A DNA stretch of 64,000 bases from Umezawaea sp042738955 (GCF_042738955.1 NZ_JBHYHC010000001.1:62001-126000); one strand, 5' to 3'; counted from the first letter of the stretch, positions 6,609-14,698 are shown. Translations and numbers: made by a program. The notes: a model not told the origin generated them from the letters alone.

Positions 6609-6636
6609 CCTGTGACTAGTGCGCCGCGCCGGAGCG
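6609..6636. repeat. Right 28-bp direct repeat (attR-like) of the islet
   Basis: Identical to 5389-5416. This copy supplies the genuine 3' end (stop TAG and last six codons) of the reverse-strand SLATT gene. Insertion here therefore left that gene intact, which is typical of elements that target the 3' end of a gene. Confidence 0.85.
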
Positions 6637-7500
6637 GGAGGCGAGCCACAGGGTGTGCTCGCGGCTGATGGCCCCCTCGACGTCGGCGACGGCCGCGGCC
6701 CACTCGGCCTCGTCGGTGTCGACGATCCTGCTGCGGGTGAGGCTCAGCTCGGCGGCCGTCACGGAGTAGGCCGACGCCAGCGCCGTGTGCTGCTTGAGGC
6801 CGAACCACGCCGCCGAGCCCGCCACAGCGGCCGCGAGGACGCCGGAGACGTCGAGGTCCCACACGCCGAACGCGCGGCCGCTCGCGAGCGCCACCGCCAG
6901 CACCTCGCCGACGATCAGCAGCACCCGCCAGCCCAACGCCCGTCGCTTGTTCTTCTCGGCGTTGCGGACGTACCAGTCCTTCTGGTCCTGGACGCGCCCG
7001 CGCAGATAAGCGGCCTTGCGCTCGGCGAACGGCGATTCCCGCAGTTCCGCCATCCGCGGCGTGATCACGGCCTCGTCGCTGCTCAGCGTGACGCGGTCCT
7101 TTCCCTTCTCCGCGATCTCGACGAGCCGTTCGCGCAGGATCCGCCGCGCCTCCTTCGCGGGCACGTCCTCGGCGAACGGCTCGGCCGCGACCGCGTACCG
7201 CCACCCGAGCGTCTTGGCCGACTCGGCCAGCGCCCGGCCGGAGTACCAGTCGCGCTCCGGCTGGTGGATGACCAGCATGACCTCGGCGGCGAGCGCGGCG
7301 GCGAAGCCGACCAGCGCCACACCGCCCCAGACGTCGAAGAACCCGAGCTTCCACGAGAGCGCCCCGCCGAGGGCCGCGGCCCCCGCGCCGTAGAGCCGGA
7401 CGGCGTTGAGCAGGACCGTCAACCGCTGGCCCCGGACGGACGCCCGGTCGGCGTCGCGGAACAAACCGGGTAAGTCGCCGTCGGTCAGTTCGGCGGTCAT
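6616..7500 (-). CDS. DUF4231 / SLATT-domain membrane protein
   Basis: 294 aa with two separate pairs of transmembrane helices (about residues 28-75 and 195-240). Between them is the DWYSGRALAE...LGWRYAV stretch and a R..DQKDWYVRNAEKN stretch, both hallmarks of the SLATT_3/SLATT_1 (DUF4231) arrangement. SLATT proteins are predicted membrane effectors of nucleotide-signal immunity systems, usually beside SMODS or SLOG partners. None is visible here, so this is a stand-alone copy. ATG 7500 is preferred over GTG 7506 because AGGAC lies about seven bases before it. The 3' end carries the right islet repeat. Confidence 0.8.
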   Translation of the reverse strand: MTAELTDGDLPGLFRDADRASVRGQRLTVLLNAVRLYGAGAAALGGALSWKLGFFDVWGGVALVGFAAALAAEVMLVIHQPERDWYSGRALAESAKTLGWRYAVAAEPFAEDVPAKEARRILRERLVEIAEKGKDRVTLSSDEAVITPRMAELRESPFAERKAAYLRGRVQDQKDWYVRNAEKNKRRALGWRVLLIVGEVLAVALASGRAFGVWDLDVSGVLAAAVAGSAAWFGLKQHTALASAYSVTAAELSLTRSRIVDTDEAEWAAAVADVEGAISREHTLWLASRSGAAH

Positions 7501-7506
7501 CGGCAC

Positions 7507-7815
7507 GTCCTGTCGGTGCGGCGCGCGGACTCGGAGAACCCGGAGCGGAAACCGCGGTCCGGAGTTGTTCGAAGTATATCGATCGGGACCACGGTCCGAG
7601 CTTTCGAATCATGGCCAGAAAGAGGTCAGCGCACCGAATTCCGGACCCTGTCGAATACCGCCGGGGAGCGCGACCGACCGGTCGGAACGGGAGGAACCGG
7701 ACGGCCGTCCGTCGCCCGATCGGTGATCATCGCGACAAAGCGGTATGGGAGAGGTTTGCGCCCGGCGGGAGTGCGGGTAGTTCAGGGTCGCCGAACAGTT
7801 ACCGCTGAGGAGACC
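7507..7815. other. Intergenic region between SLATT and whiB genes
   Basis: About 310 bases with no supported gene. The left part must hold the promoter of the reverse-strand SLATT gene. The right part holds the SigF-type promoter of the WhiB gene at 7754-7780. The remainder shows no repeats. Confidence 0.5.
7754..7780 (+). promoter_or_regulatory. Candidate SigF/SigB-type promoter for the WhiB gene
   Basis: GTTTGC (7754-7759), a 15-base spacer and GGGTAG (7775-7780) match the SigF-family consensus. The start codon is 36-39 bases downstream, with a TGAGGAG ribosome binding site at 7805-7811. The motif closely resembles the site in front of the DUF4383 gene. Confidence 0.55.
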
Positions 7816-7818
7816 GTG

Positions 7819-8115
7819 ATGACCTGCACCACTCGCCTGCCCAAGCCGGTCGCCGACGTCTGGGACTGGCAGATGGAAGGACACTGCCGCGGCGCCAACA
7901 GCGCCATCTTCTTCCACCCGGACAACGAGCGCGGCTCGGCCCGCTCGCTGCGGGAGGACCAGGCCAAGCGCATCTGCGCCGCGTGCCCCGTGCTGGAGCA
8001 GTGCCGCCAGCACGCGCTCCAGGCGCAGGAGCCCTACGGCGTGTGGGGCGGCATGGGCGAAGACGAGCGACGCAAGATCATCGCGTCGGCCCGTCGTCGC
8101 CTCAAGGTCGCCTGA
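7819..8115 (+). CDS. WhiB-family iron-sulfur transcription factor (WhiB3/WhiD-like)
   Basis: 98 aa. It carries the four cysteines expected to hold a [4Fe-4S] cluster: one in EGHCRG, two in CAACP and one in EQC. The GVWGGM turn and a basic C-terminal tail (ARRRLKVA) for sigma-factor and DNA contact follow. The opening LPKPVADVWDWQ and the FFHPDNERG stretch place it nearer WhiB3/WhiD than WhiB1 or WhiB2. These proteins are redox or NO-sensing regulators that bind the principal sigma factor. ATG 7819 or GTG 7816 could be the start, and both follow TGAGGAG. A SigF-type promoter precedes it, and the SigF gene lies tail-to-tail two bases downstream. Confidence 0.9.
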   Translation: MTCTTRLPKPVADVWDWQMEGHCRGANSAIFFHPDNERGSARSLREDQAKRICAACPVLEQCRQHALQAQEPYGVWGGMGEDERRKIIASARRRLKVA

Positions 8116-8116
8116 G

Positions 8117-8926
8117 CTACTCCTGCAACCCGTCGCGCAGCTGGCGAAGCGTCTTCGCCAGCAGGCGCGACACGTGCATCTGCGAGATCCCGATCTTGTC
8201 GGCGATCTGCGTCTGCGTCATGTTGCCGAAGAAGCGCATGACCACGATCTTCCGCTCCCGGTCCGGCAGCTGCTCGAGCAGCGGGTGCAACGCCTCCCGC
8301 TGCTCGATCACCTCCATCTCGGGGTCTTCCGCGCCCAGCGTGTTGCCCAGCGAGATCGAGCTGTCGTCCGCCAGCAGCATGTCGTCCAGCGACGCGCTGT
8401 GGTAGGCGTTGCCCGCCGCCAGGCCCTCGTGGACCTCTTCCCGCGTCAACCCCAGGTGGGTCGCCAGCTCGCTCGGGGTCGGCGCCCTGCCCAACGTCTG
8501 CGACAGCCGCGACGAGCCCGCGTTGATCGCCAGGTGCAGCTCCTTGAGCCGCCTCGGCATCCGCACCGACCAGCTGGAGTCCCGGAAGTACTTCCGGACC
8601 TCGCCCATGATCGTCGGCACCGCGAACGACAGGAAGTCGCTGCCGCGCTCGGGGTCGAAGCGGTCGACCGCGTTGATCAGGCCCACCGTGGCCACCTGCA
8701 CGAGGTCGTCGTGCGGTTCGCCGCGGTTGCCGAACCGGCGCGCGATGTGCTTGGCGACCGGCAGGTGCTCGGTCACCAGTTCGTCGCGCAGCCGCTCCCG
8801 GCGGGGGTCGTCGGCCGGGGTGGCCGCCAGCGTGACGAACAGCGGCGCGAGGTGGTCGTAGTCACCGCGCGTGCTGGACGAGCCGCTGGAGGCCGGTGTG
8901 GTGGTCTCCGCGCCGGTTTCGGTCAC
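8117..8926 (-). CDS. SigB/SigF/SigG-family RNA polymerase sigma factor
   Basis: 269 aa. Region 2 contains HDDLVQVATVGLINAVDRF, followed by the SFAVPTIMGEVRKYFRD core of -10 recognition. Region 3 runs about residues 130-170, and region 4 ends with the HTH MTQTQIADKIGISQMHVSRLL. This is the alternative general-stress or sporulation sigma type that recognises GTTT/GGGTA promoters. Its GTG start overlaps the stop of the anti-sigma gene by four bases (GTGA), so the two are coupled. The order anti-sigma then sigma matches mycobacterial usfX-sigF. Confidence 0.92.
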   Translation of the reverse strand: MTETGAETTTPASSGSSSTRGDYDHLAPLFVTLAATPADDPRRERLRDELVTEHLPVAKHIARRFGNRGEPHDDLVQVATVGLINAVDRFDPERGSDFLSFAVPTIMGEVRKYFRDSSWSVRMPRRLKELHLAINAGSSRLSQTLGRAPTPSELATHLGLTREEVHEGLAAGNAYHSASLDDMLLADDSSISLGNTLGAEDPEMEVIEQREALHPLLEQLPDRERKIVVMRFFGNMTQTQIADKIGISQMHVSRLLAKTLRQLRDGLQE

Positions 8927-9360
8927 GCATCCACCAACCCGCGCTTGACCAGGTCGATGTGCACCACGTACTCGTCATCACCAGCCGACGGTGCGACCCA
9001 CGTCGTCACCGAGTCCACCAGCGCGCTCAGCACGCGCCAGCCGAAGCTGTCGCGGTCCGGCGGCGACGAGCGCTTCGACGCCACGCGGGTGGCGACCTGC
9101 ACGACGCCGTCGGTCACCACGAACCGGGCGCTGAGCACGGCGTCCGGGGCGGCCAGCGCGATCAGCGTGGAACACGCCTCGTCGACGGCGAGCTTGAGGT
9201 CCTCGATGGAGTCGAGGTCGAAGTCCTGGCGCATCGCGATGTCCGCCGCGACGGCGCGGACGATCGACAACTGCGTCGGGTTCGCCGCCATCCGCAGTTC
9301 GACGCCCTGCAGACCGCTCTCCGACTCACCGCGGTGCGGCTCCGTTTGCGACACGCTCAC
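8923..9360 (-). CDS. Anti-sigma factor with RsbW/SpoIIAB-type ATPase fold
   Basis: About 145 aa from GTG 9360 (GTG 9354 is an alternative). The HATPase N-box is LKLAVDEACSTLI near residues 62-74. The later glycine loops are weak, and SFGWRVLSALVD replaces a classic G-rich box, as in mycobacterial UsfX. It is predicted to bind and hold the SigF-type factor encoded directly downstream and to be released by STAS antagonists such as the product at 10262-10639. The unit is read from a divergent region with a SigF-like promoter at 9399-9424, which implies autoregulation. Confidence 0.85.
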   Translation of the reverse strand: MSVSQTEPHRGESESGLQGVELRMAANPTQLSIVRAVAADIAMRQDFDLDSIEDLKLAVDEACSTLIALAAPDAVLSARFVVTDGVVQVATRVASKRSSPPDRDSFGWRVLSALVDSVTTWVAPSAGDDEYVVHIDLVKRGLVDA

Positions 9361-9398
9361 CTCGTTGTCCGTCCTGTAGTTCTGGCCATGGCCTACCT

Positions 9399-9424
9399 CT
9401 ACCCGAATCAGTCCCGCTTCACAC
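9399..9424 (-). promoter_or_regulatory. Candidate autoregulatory SigF-type promoter of the anti-sigma/sigma operon
   Basis: Read on the reverse strand, GTGTGA (9419-9424), 14 bases, then GGGTAG (9399-9404), about 40 bases before the anti-sigma start. The -35 is less perfect than at the other two sites, but the -10 is identical to that of the WhiB gene. Confidence 0.5.
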
Positions 9425-9459
9425 GTGTAGACGGGGCTGTTTGCGGGAAGTCCCGGTTG

Positions 9460-10254
9460 ATGCGCGCGCAACCACCCAGTGAGGGCCTCGGGCACCGAGT
9501 CGACGGCGAGGACGCCGTCGACGGGTTCGCGCTCGTGTTCCGGACCCGTTCGACGCGCCTCGCGGACCTGCGGAAGGCCCTGGACGCCTGGCTGGTCGCG
9601 CTGGGGGTGGACGACGACGCCGCCTACGACCTGGTCGTGGCCGTCAACGAGGCCGTGTCCAACTCGGTCGAGCACGCCTACCCGCCCGACGTCGACGGCA
9701 CCGTGCGGGTCGGCGCGGACGTCGAGCCCGACGGCACGGTCGTCGTGGTCGTCGCGGACGACGGCCGGTGGCGCGTCCCGCCGACGACGTTGTCCGACCG
9801 CGGCCGCGGTCTGCTGCTGATGCGCGAGAACGTCGACCAGGTCGTCGTGGAGCGCGCCGCGGGCGGCACGACCGTCCGCCTGTGCCGCTCGCTGCTGGCC
9901 CGCCGCCCCGAGGTCCTCCCGACCCGGCGGCACGGCCACGAGGTCCTGGTGGAGGAACGGGGTGAGCGGGTCCACGTGGCCGTGCGCGGCGACGTGCCCG
10001 CGCACACCGGCGACGCGCTGCGCCGCTCGCTGCTCACGGCCGCGCGCGGCGGCTCGGTCCCGGTCGAGGTCGACCTGTCCGACCTGGGGGCGGAGACGGA
10101 CGGCGCGCTGGACGCGGTGTTCGCGGTCGCCGACGCGGCGGTCGCCGCGGGCAACCGGGTGGTGGTGCTCGCCACGCCCGGCAGCCCCGTGTGGACGGCC
10201 CTGGAGGCGTCCGGGGTGCGGCACGTGGCGGACGTCGTGTCGCCCATCGGCTGA
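9460..10254 (+). CDS. HATPase (RsbW-like) fused to a degenerate STAS domain
   Basis: 264 aa from ATG 9460. An upstream in-frame ATG at 9388 would run into the divergent promoter, so the shorter form is preferred. Residues about 25-140 are a serine-kinase type HATPase: N-box VNEAVSNSVEHAYPP, a G1-like DDGRW, and the G2 loop DRGRGLLLMRENV. Residues about 165-262 form a STAS fold (VHVAVRGDVPAHTGDALR then VPVEVDLSDLG). The usual phosphorylated serine region reads GAETDGALD, without the expected DSSG. A kinase and a STAS-like domain on one chain suggests an anti-sigma/anti-anti-sigma hybrid tuning the adjacent SigF switch. Confidence 0.8.
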   Translation: MRAQPPSEGLGHRVDGEDAVDGFALVFRTRSTRLADLRKALDAWLVALGVDDDAAYDLVVAVNEAVSNSVEHAYPPDVDGTVRVGADVEPDGTVVVVVADDGRWRVPPTTLSDRGRGLLLMRENVDQVVVERAAGGTTVRLCRSLLARRPEVLPTRRHGHEVLVEERGERVHVAVRGDVPAHTGDALRRSLLTAARGGSVPVEVDLSDLGAETDGALDAVFAVADAAVAAGNRVVVLATPGSPVWTALEASGVRHVADVVSPIG

Positions 10255-10261
10255 GGAGGAC

Positions 10262-10639
10262 TCAGCCCAACGCCGCTTCGAGCGACGGGTGGACGGCGAA
10301 CACCTCGCCGAGCCCGGTGGCCACGATGGGGCGGCTCACCGCCCGGTCGGCCGCGACCACGCTGAACGCGATCGTCCTGGCTCTGCTCTGCTGGGCCGCT
10401 TCCACCAGCACGGCCAGCCCGGCCGAGCCGAGGAACGACACCCCGGTCAGGTCGAGCACGAACGTGCCGCCGTCGACCAGGTTCGCGGTGACGTACCCGC
10501 GCAGCGCGGGGGCCGACACCATGTCGATCTCGCCCGAGACCGACACGACGGTGACATCCTGCGCCGGGTGGCTCACCGCGAGGCCGATGGCCTGCTCGTT
10601 GCGGTTCGCGTCCACGACGTTCGGATCCTGGACCGTCAC
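10262..10639 (-). CDS. STAS-domain anti-anti-sigma factor (RsbV-like)
   Basis: 125 aa, GTG start with AGGAG six bases upstream. It is a single STAS domain: VSVSGEIDMVSAPALR (first strand and helix), FVLDLTGVSFLGSAGLAVLVEAA with the phosphorylatable serine in FLGSAG, and a C-terminal helix near AVHPSLEAALG. Unphosphorylated RsbV-type proteins bind the RsbW-type kinase and free the sigma factor. It is convergent with the HATPase-STAS gene (seven-base gap), completing the partner-switching module. Confidence 0.9.
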   Translation of the reverse strand: MTVQDPNVVDANRNEQAIGLAVSHPAQDVTVVSVSGEIDMVSAPALRGYVTANLVDGGTFVLDLTGVSFLGSAGLAVLVEAAQQSRARTIAFSVVAADRAVSRPIVATGLGEVFAVHPSLEAALG

Positions 10640-10812
10640 GTGGGATCTCCTCTTGTTGTGCCCTGTGGATGAGGTGGGGAGTCCTGGTGGGCACAGGCGG
10701 CGCGACAGCCACGAGTGTGCAGCGAAAAAGGCCGTGCGGGCCCGCCGGAACTCCCCGGCGCGGCTGTTGGCTCAACCGCTGCACGGACCACCGTACGTAA
10801 TGTGATGAACCA

Positions 10813-11115
10813 TCACAAGGACCGGGGTGCCCGCGCGTCCTGTGTGGTCAGTGCCTGGTCGTGGTTCCTCGGCCGGAGCAGGAAGTAGTTCGTCTGCCGC
10901 TCGGTCTCGCTCGCCTGGTAGACGAACTCCAGGTCACGGGCGTCGAACTCGGCGAACCAGCGGTCCCAGGTCATCGGGTCGATGTCGTCGTCGTAGTCCG
11001 GGAAGTCGAACCCGAGGCCTTCGGCCCGGTGCGCGATCGGCGCGGCTTCCCTGCTCTCCGCCCAGCGGCGGATCTCCAGGTGGTCGGTCGTGCTCAACCG
11101 TCTGACCCCGGTCAA
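10813..11115 (-). CDS. Conserved hypothetical protein, about 100 aa
   Basis: TTG start at 11115 behind GAGGG. The product is soluble and acidic in the centre (PDYDDDIDPMTWDRW) with no signal peptide or membrane helix. The family is unknown to me. It lies between the SigF module and the PaiB-like gene on the same strand as both, but 80-170 bases separate it from each neighbour, so operon membership is unclear. Confidence 0.55.
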   Translation of the reverse strand: MTGVRRLSTTDHLEIRRWAESREAAPIAHRAEGLGFDFPDYDDDIDPMTWDRWFAEFDARDLEFVYQASETERQTNYFLLRPRNHDQALTTQDARAPRSL

Positions 11116-11194
11116 CTGGCACCCTCTTCCGCCGCGGGACCTCGCACGGGGGGAGGCCCCCGTGTCAAGCGGCCGAACTCCACGGTAGCCGAGG

Positions 11195-11803
11195 CTAATG
11201 CGCTGGGCGCCGGTTCAGGACGTGCTCGCGCGCCGCCGTGTCGCGGGGTCCGGCCCGTTCGGCGAGCCGGTCCGCGATGTGCAGCCGGACCTCGGCGGAC
11301 TTGTTCCCGGCGAACTTGAACTTGGCCCGGACCTCCCGCACGACCAGTTCCAGGCCGCGGATCCCCGGCAGCTGCCTGCGGTCCGCTTCGTCCGTTTCGT
11401 CGACCGACGTCCGCCCGCCCGGCGGCTCGAAGTGGGCGAGCTGCCGGGTCAGCAGCTCCGCCTTCGCCGCGGGGTCGTCGAGCACCACGGCGGTGCAGAG
11501 TAGCTGCACGGCCGCGTAGTGCGAGGTGGGGACGTCGGTGCCGCCCCACTCGGCGGGCACGTAGGTGTAGTCGTCGACCAGCGCCAGCACCGCGTTCGGG
11601 TTCTCCGCCAGCGCCCGCCACACCGGGTTCGGGCGGGCCAGGTGCAGCCGGACCGTCTCCTGCCCGTCGAACACGAAGTGCGTCGGCACGACCACCGGCA
11701 GGTCGCGGTCGCGGCCGGACGCGATGAGCTGGCCGAAGTCGCGGGCCGCCAGCCACGGCCGCCACTCGTCCTCGGCCGCCGCGTCCCAGGGGTGGATGAG
11801 CAT
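11195..11803 (-). CDS. FMN-binding, PaiB-like protein
   Basis: 202 aa from ATG 11803, where the family begins with MLIHPWDAA. A longer ORF starting at 11869 lacks similarity in its extra part. The split-barrel flavin fold is indicated by LPVVVPTHFVF, VRLHLARPNPVWRAL, VLALVDDYTYVPAEWGG and the C-terminal IRGLELVVREVRAKFKFAGNK, the PaiB signature. B. subtilis PaiB is described as a negative transcriptional regulator, but the fold also includes flavin reductases and heme-degrading enzymes. The natural role is uncertain. Confidence 0.85.
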   Translation of the reverse strand: MLIHPWDAAAEDEWRPWLAARDFGQLIASGRDRDLPVVVPTHFVFDGQETVRLHLARPNPVWRALAENPNAVLALVDDYTYVPAEWGGTDVPTSHYAAVQLLCTAVVLDDPAAKAELLTRQLAHFEPPGGRTSVDETDEADRRQLPGIRGLELVVREVRAKFKFAGNKSAEVRLHIADRLAERAGPRDTAAREHVLNRRPAH

Positions 11804-11911
11804 GAGTCCAGGATCACCGGGAAGTGGCATCTTGCAAATATCCATTACCGACGTCTTCGAAAAGGCCACTTTCGATCAGCCGGGTCCGGGCAGCCGTTCT
11901 ACGCTCGGCCC

Positions 11912-14221
11912 ATGCCCGAAGCGACCCGCCTGGAGTACGGACTGACGTCGGCGCAGGTGCGGGAACGCGTCGCGGACGGCAGGAGCAACGACGTGCCGAC
12001 ACGGGCCGGGCGCACGCTCGGCGACATCGTCCGCACGAACGTCCTCACCCGCTTCAACGCCGTGCTCGGCGCGCTGTTCGCGGTGATCGTCGTCGTGGGC
12101 CCGCTCAAGGACGGGCTGTTCGGCCTGATCATCGTGGTCAACAGCCTGATCGGCATCGTGCAGGAGGTGCGCGCCAAGCGGACCCTCGAACGGCTCGCGA
12201 TCGTCGGCGAGGCCAAGCCCGTGGTGTGGCGCGACGGGGCCGCGGTCCCGGTCGGCGCGAGCGAGGTCGTGCTCGACGACGTCCTCGAACTCGGCACGGG
12301 CGACAACGTGGTCGTCGACGGCGTGGTCGTCGGCGCGGACGCGCTGGAGGTCGACGAGTCGCTGCTCACCGGCGAGGCGGACCCCGTCGTGAAGCACCCC
12401 GGCGACCCGGTGATGTCCGGCAGCTTCGCCGTCGCGGGCACCGGCCGCTACCGCGCCACGCGGGTCGGCCGCGACGCGTACGCCGCCAAGCTCGCCGAGG
12501 AGGCCAGCCGGTTCACCCTCGTCAGCTCCGAGCTGCGCGCGGGCATCGACCGCATCCTGCGGTTCGTCACGTGGATCCTGCTGCCCGCCGGCGCACTCAT
12601 CATCTACAGCCAGCTGCACGGCAACGAGGACCTGCCGTCCGCGCTGCGCGGGGCCGTGGCCGCGCTGGTGCCGATGGTCCCGGAAGGACTGGTGCTGCTC
12701 ACCAGCGTCGCGTTCGCGGTCGGCGTCGTCCGGCTCGGGCAGCGGAACTGCCTGGTCCAGGAGCTGCCCGCGATCGAGGGCCTGGCGCGGGTCGACGTGG
12801 TGTGCGCGGACAAGACGGGCACGCTGACCGAGAACGGCATGCGCCTGACCGAGGTCCGGCCGCTGTTCGCCGGGTTCGCGGCCGACGAGGTGCTCGCCGC
12901 GTTCGCCGCCGCCGACCCGCGACCCAACGCGAGCCTCCACGCCGTCGCCGAGGCCTACCCCTCGGCGCCTACCTGGCCGGTGACGGCGTTCGCCGCGTTC
13001 TCCTCGGCCCGGAAGTGGAGCGGCGCGAGCTTCGGCGCGCACGGGAACTGGGTGCTCGGCGCGGCGGACGTGCTGCTGCCGCGCGCCTCGGCCGCGCTGG
13101 TCGCCGCCGAGGAGTTGGGCGCGCAGGGGCTGAGGGTGCTGCTGCTGGCCCGCGCGTCCGTGCCGGTGGACTCGGCCGCCGCGCCCGGCGAGGTCGAGCC
13201 GATGGCGCTCGTGGTGCTCGCCCAGCGCGTCCGGCCGGACGCGGGGGAGACCCTGGCCTACTTCGCCGACCAGGGCGTGACGGTGAAGGTGATCTCCGGC
13301 GACAACGCCGTGGCCGTGGGAGCCGTCGCCTCGTCGCTGGGGCTCGCCGGGGCCGGTGCCCCGGTCGACGCGCGGCAGCTGCCTTCCGCCCTGGGCGACG
13401 AGGTCGAGGAGGGCACGGTGTTCGGCCGCGTCACGCCCGCGCAGAAGCGGGACATGGTCGCCGCGTTGCAGAAGCGCGGGCACACGGTCGCGATGACCGG
13501 CGACGGCGTGAACGACGTGCTGGCGCTGAAGGACGCCGACATCGGCGTCGCGATGGGCTCCGGCAGCCCGGCGACGCGGGCCGTCGCCCAGATCGTGCTG
13601 CTGGACGACCGGTTCGCCACGCTGCCGTTCGTCGTGGCCGAGGGGCGGCGGGTGATCGGCAACGTCGAACGCGTCGCGAACCTGTTCCTGGTGAAGACGG
13701 TCTACTCGGTGCTGCTGGCGATCCTGATCGGCGTGGTCGGCTTCCCGTTCCCGTTCCAGCCGCTGCACCTGACCCTCATCGGCGGACTCACGATCGGCAT
13801 CCCGGCGTTCTTCCTCGCCCTCGCGCCGAACGGCGACCGGGCCCGCGACGGCTTCGTCCGGCGGGTGCTGCGGATGGCCGTGCCGGTCGGGTCGGTGGCG
13901 GCCGTGGCGACCTTCGCGGCGTACTGGATCTCCCGCGCGGTGGACAACGGCACGACCCAGGCGCAGGACAGCACGACCGCCGTCATCACCCTGTTCCTCA
14001 TCGCGCTGTGGGTGCTCGGCGTCGTCGCCCGACCACTCGTCTGGTGGAAGTCGACGCTCGTCGCCACGATGGGGTGCTGCTTCCTGCTGGTGCTGCTCAT
14101 CCCGTTCGGACGGTCGTTCTTCGAGCTGGACCCGACCAACTTCAGCTCCGTCGCGACCGCTCTCGCGGTCTCGTCGGCCGCCGTGGTGATGATCGAGGTT
14201 GTCCGCCGGATCTTCCGCTGA
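11912..14221 (+). CDS. P-type cation-transport ATPase (CtpE-like)
   Basis: 769 aa with three N-terminal and several C-terminal membrane helices. The actuator domain contains LLTGEADPV (TGE motif). The PEGL ion-site motif occurs in MVPEGLVLLTSV, where heavy-metal pumps have CPC. The phosphorylated Asp is D300 in DKTGTLTENG, and the hinge is TGDGVNDVLALKDADIGVAMG. The PEGL form and short nucleotide domain resemble mycobacterial CtpE, a calcium transporter. The substrate is therefore probably Ca2+ or another divalent ion. ATG 11912 follows TACGCT (11900-11905) by six bases, so the transcript is probably leaderless. Confidence 0.9.
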   Translation: MPEATRLEYGLTSAQVRERVADGRSNDVPTRAGRTLGDIVRTNVLTRFNAVLGALFAVIVVVGPLKDGLFGLIIVVNSLIGIVQEVRAKRTLERLAIVGEAKPVVWRDGAAVPVGASEVVLDDVLELGTGDNVVVDGVVVGADALEVDESLLTGEADPVVKHPGDPVMSGSFAVAGTGRYRATRVGRDAYAAKLAEEASRFTLVSSELRAGIDRILRFVTWILLPAGALIIYSQLHGNEDLPSALRGAVAALVPMVPEGLVLLTSVAFAVGVVRLGQRNCLVQELPAIEGLARVDVVCADKTGTLTENGMRLTEVRPLFAGFAADEVLAAFAAADPRPNASLHAVAEAYPSAPTWPVTAFAAFSSARKWSGASFGAHGNWVLGAADVLLPRASAALVAAEELGAQGLRVLLLARASVPVDSAAAPGEVEPMALVVLAQRVRPDAGETLAYFADQGVTVKVISGDNAVAVGAVASSLGLAGAGAPVDARQLPSALGDEVEEGTVFGRVTPAQKRDMVAALQKRGHTVAMTGDGVNDVLALKDADIGVAMGSGSPATRAVAQIVLLDDRFATLPFVVAEGRRVIGNVERVANLFLVKTVYSVLLAILIGVVGFPFPFQPLHLTLIGGLTIGIPAFFLALAPNGDRARDGFVRRVLRMAVPVGSVAAVATFAAYWISRAVDNGTTQAQDSTTAVITLFLIALWVLGVVARPLVWWKSTLVATMGCCFLLVLLIPFGRSFFELDPTNFSSVATALAVSSAAVVMIEVVRRIFR

Positions 14222-14482
14222 CCAGCGGTTACGGCGAAGTTGATCAGTGCGGGTGTAGTTCGTCGGTCGACGTGCGGCAGGCGGCGAGCGGTGAACGGTT
14301 GTCGACTCGATCAGTCTGCGGACGGCCCGGCGTAGTCGGCCGACAGCTCAGCGCCGACAGGTGCTCGGTGGGCGAGCGACACCCCGGAACGGTCGGTGTT
14401 CCCCGCCACAGTCCCGCAGAATCGATGAGACGTGGATAACGCCGAACACCACGTCGACGACAGTCCCAGTGGAGGGATACAC

Positions 14483-14698
14483 ATGAGCACCACCACGGAA
14501 ACCAAACCCGAGACCGCGACGGCCAGGCCCCGCACGCTGCCGACCGCGCCGTGCAGCGTCGTGTGGAGCAAGGGCCACGCCTACGTGCTCGAAGGTTTCC
14601 GCGCCCGCTGGGTAGGCGTCGACGACCGCGGCCGCCCCCACGCCTTCACGGGCGCGGACCTCCAGCGCCGCGGCTGGACCCACACCCGCTGCAACTGA
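14483..14698 (+). CDS. Small hypothetical protein, 71 aa
   Basis: ATG 14483 follows GGAGGG at 14471-14476. The first 20 residues are a Thr-rich tail (TTTETKPETATARP). The rest is a compact basic domain (VVWSKGHAYVLEGFRARWVGVDD) with two Cys in the whole protein and no membrane segment. Ribosome binding site quality and codon use support a real gene. The family is not recognised. Confidence 0.6.
   Translation: MSTTTETKPETATARPRTLPTAPCSVVWSKGHAYVLEGFRARWVGVDDRGRPHAFTGADLQRRGWTHTRCN

Noticed and set aside
8896..9459. Long N-terminal extension of the HATPase-STAS gene across the divergent region
   Set aside because: It would run antisense through the anti-sigma gene and the SigF-type promoter; the HATPase domain begins after ATG 9460.
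9425..9459. SigF-type promoter for the HATPase-STAS gene (GTTTGC at 9440)
   Set aside because: No GGGTA element follows at 13-15 bases.
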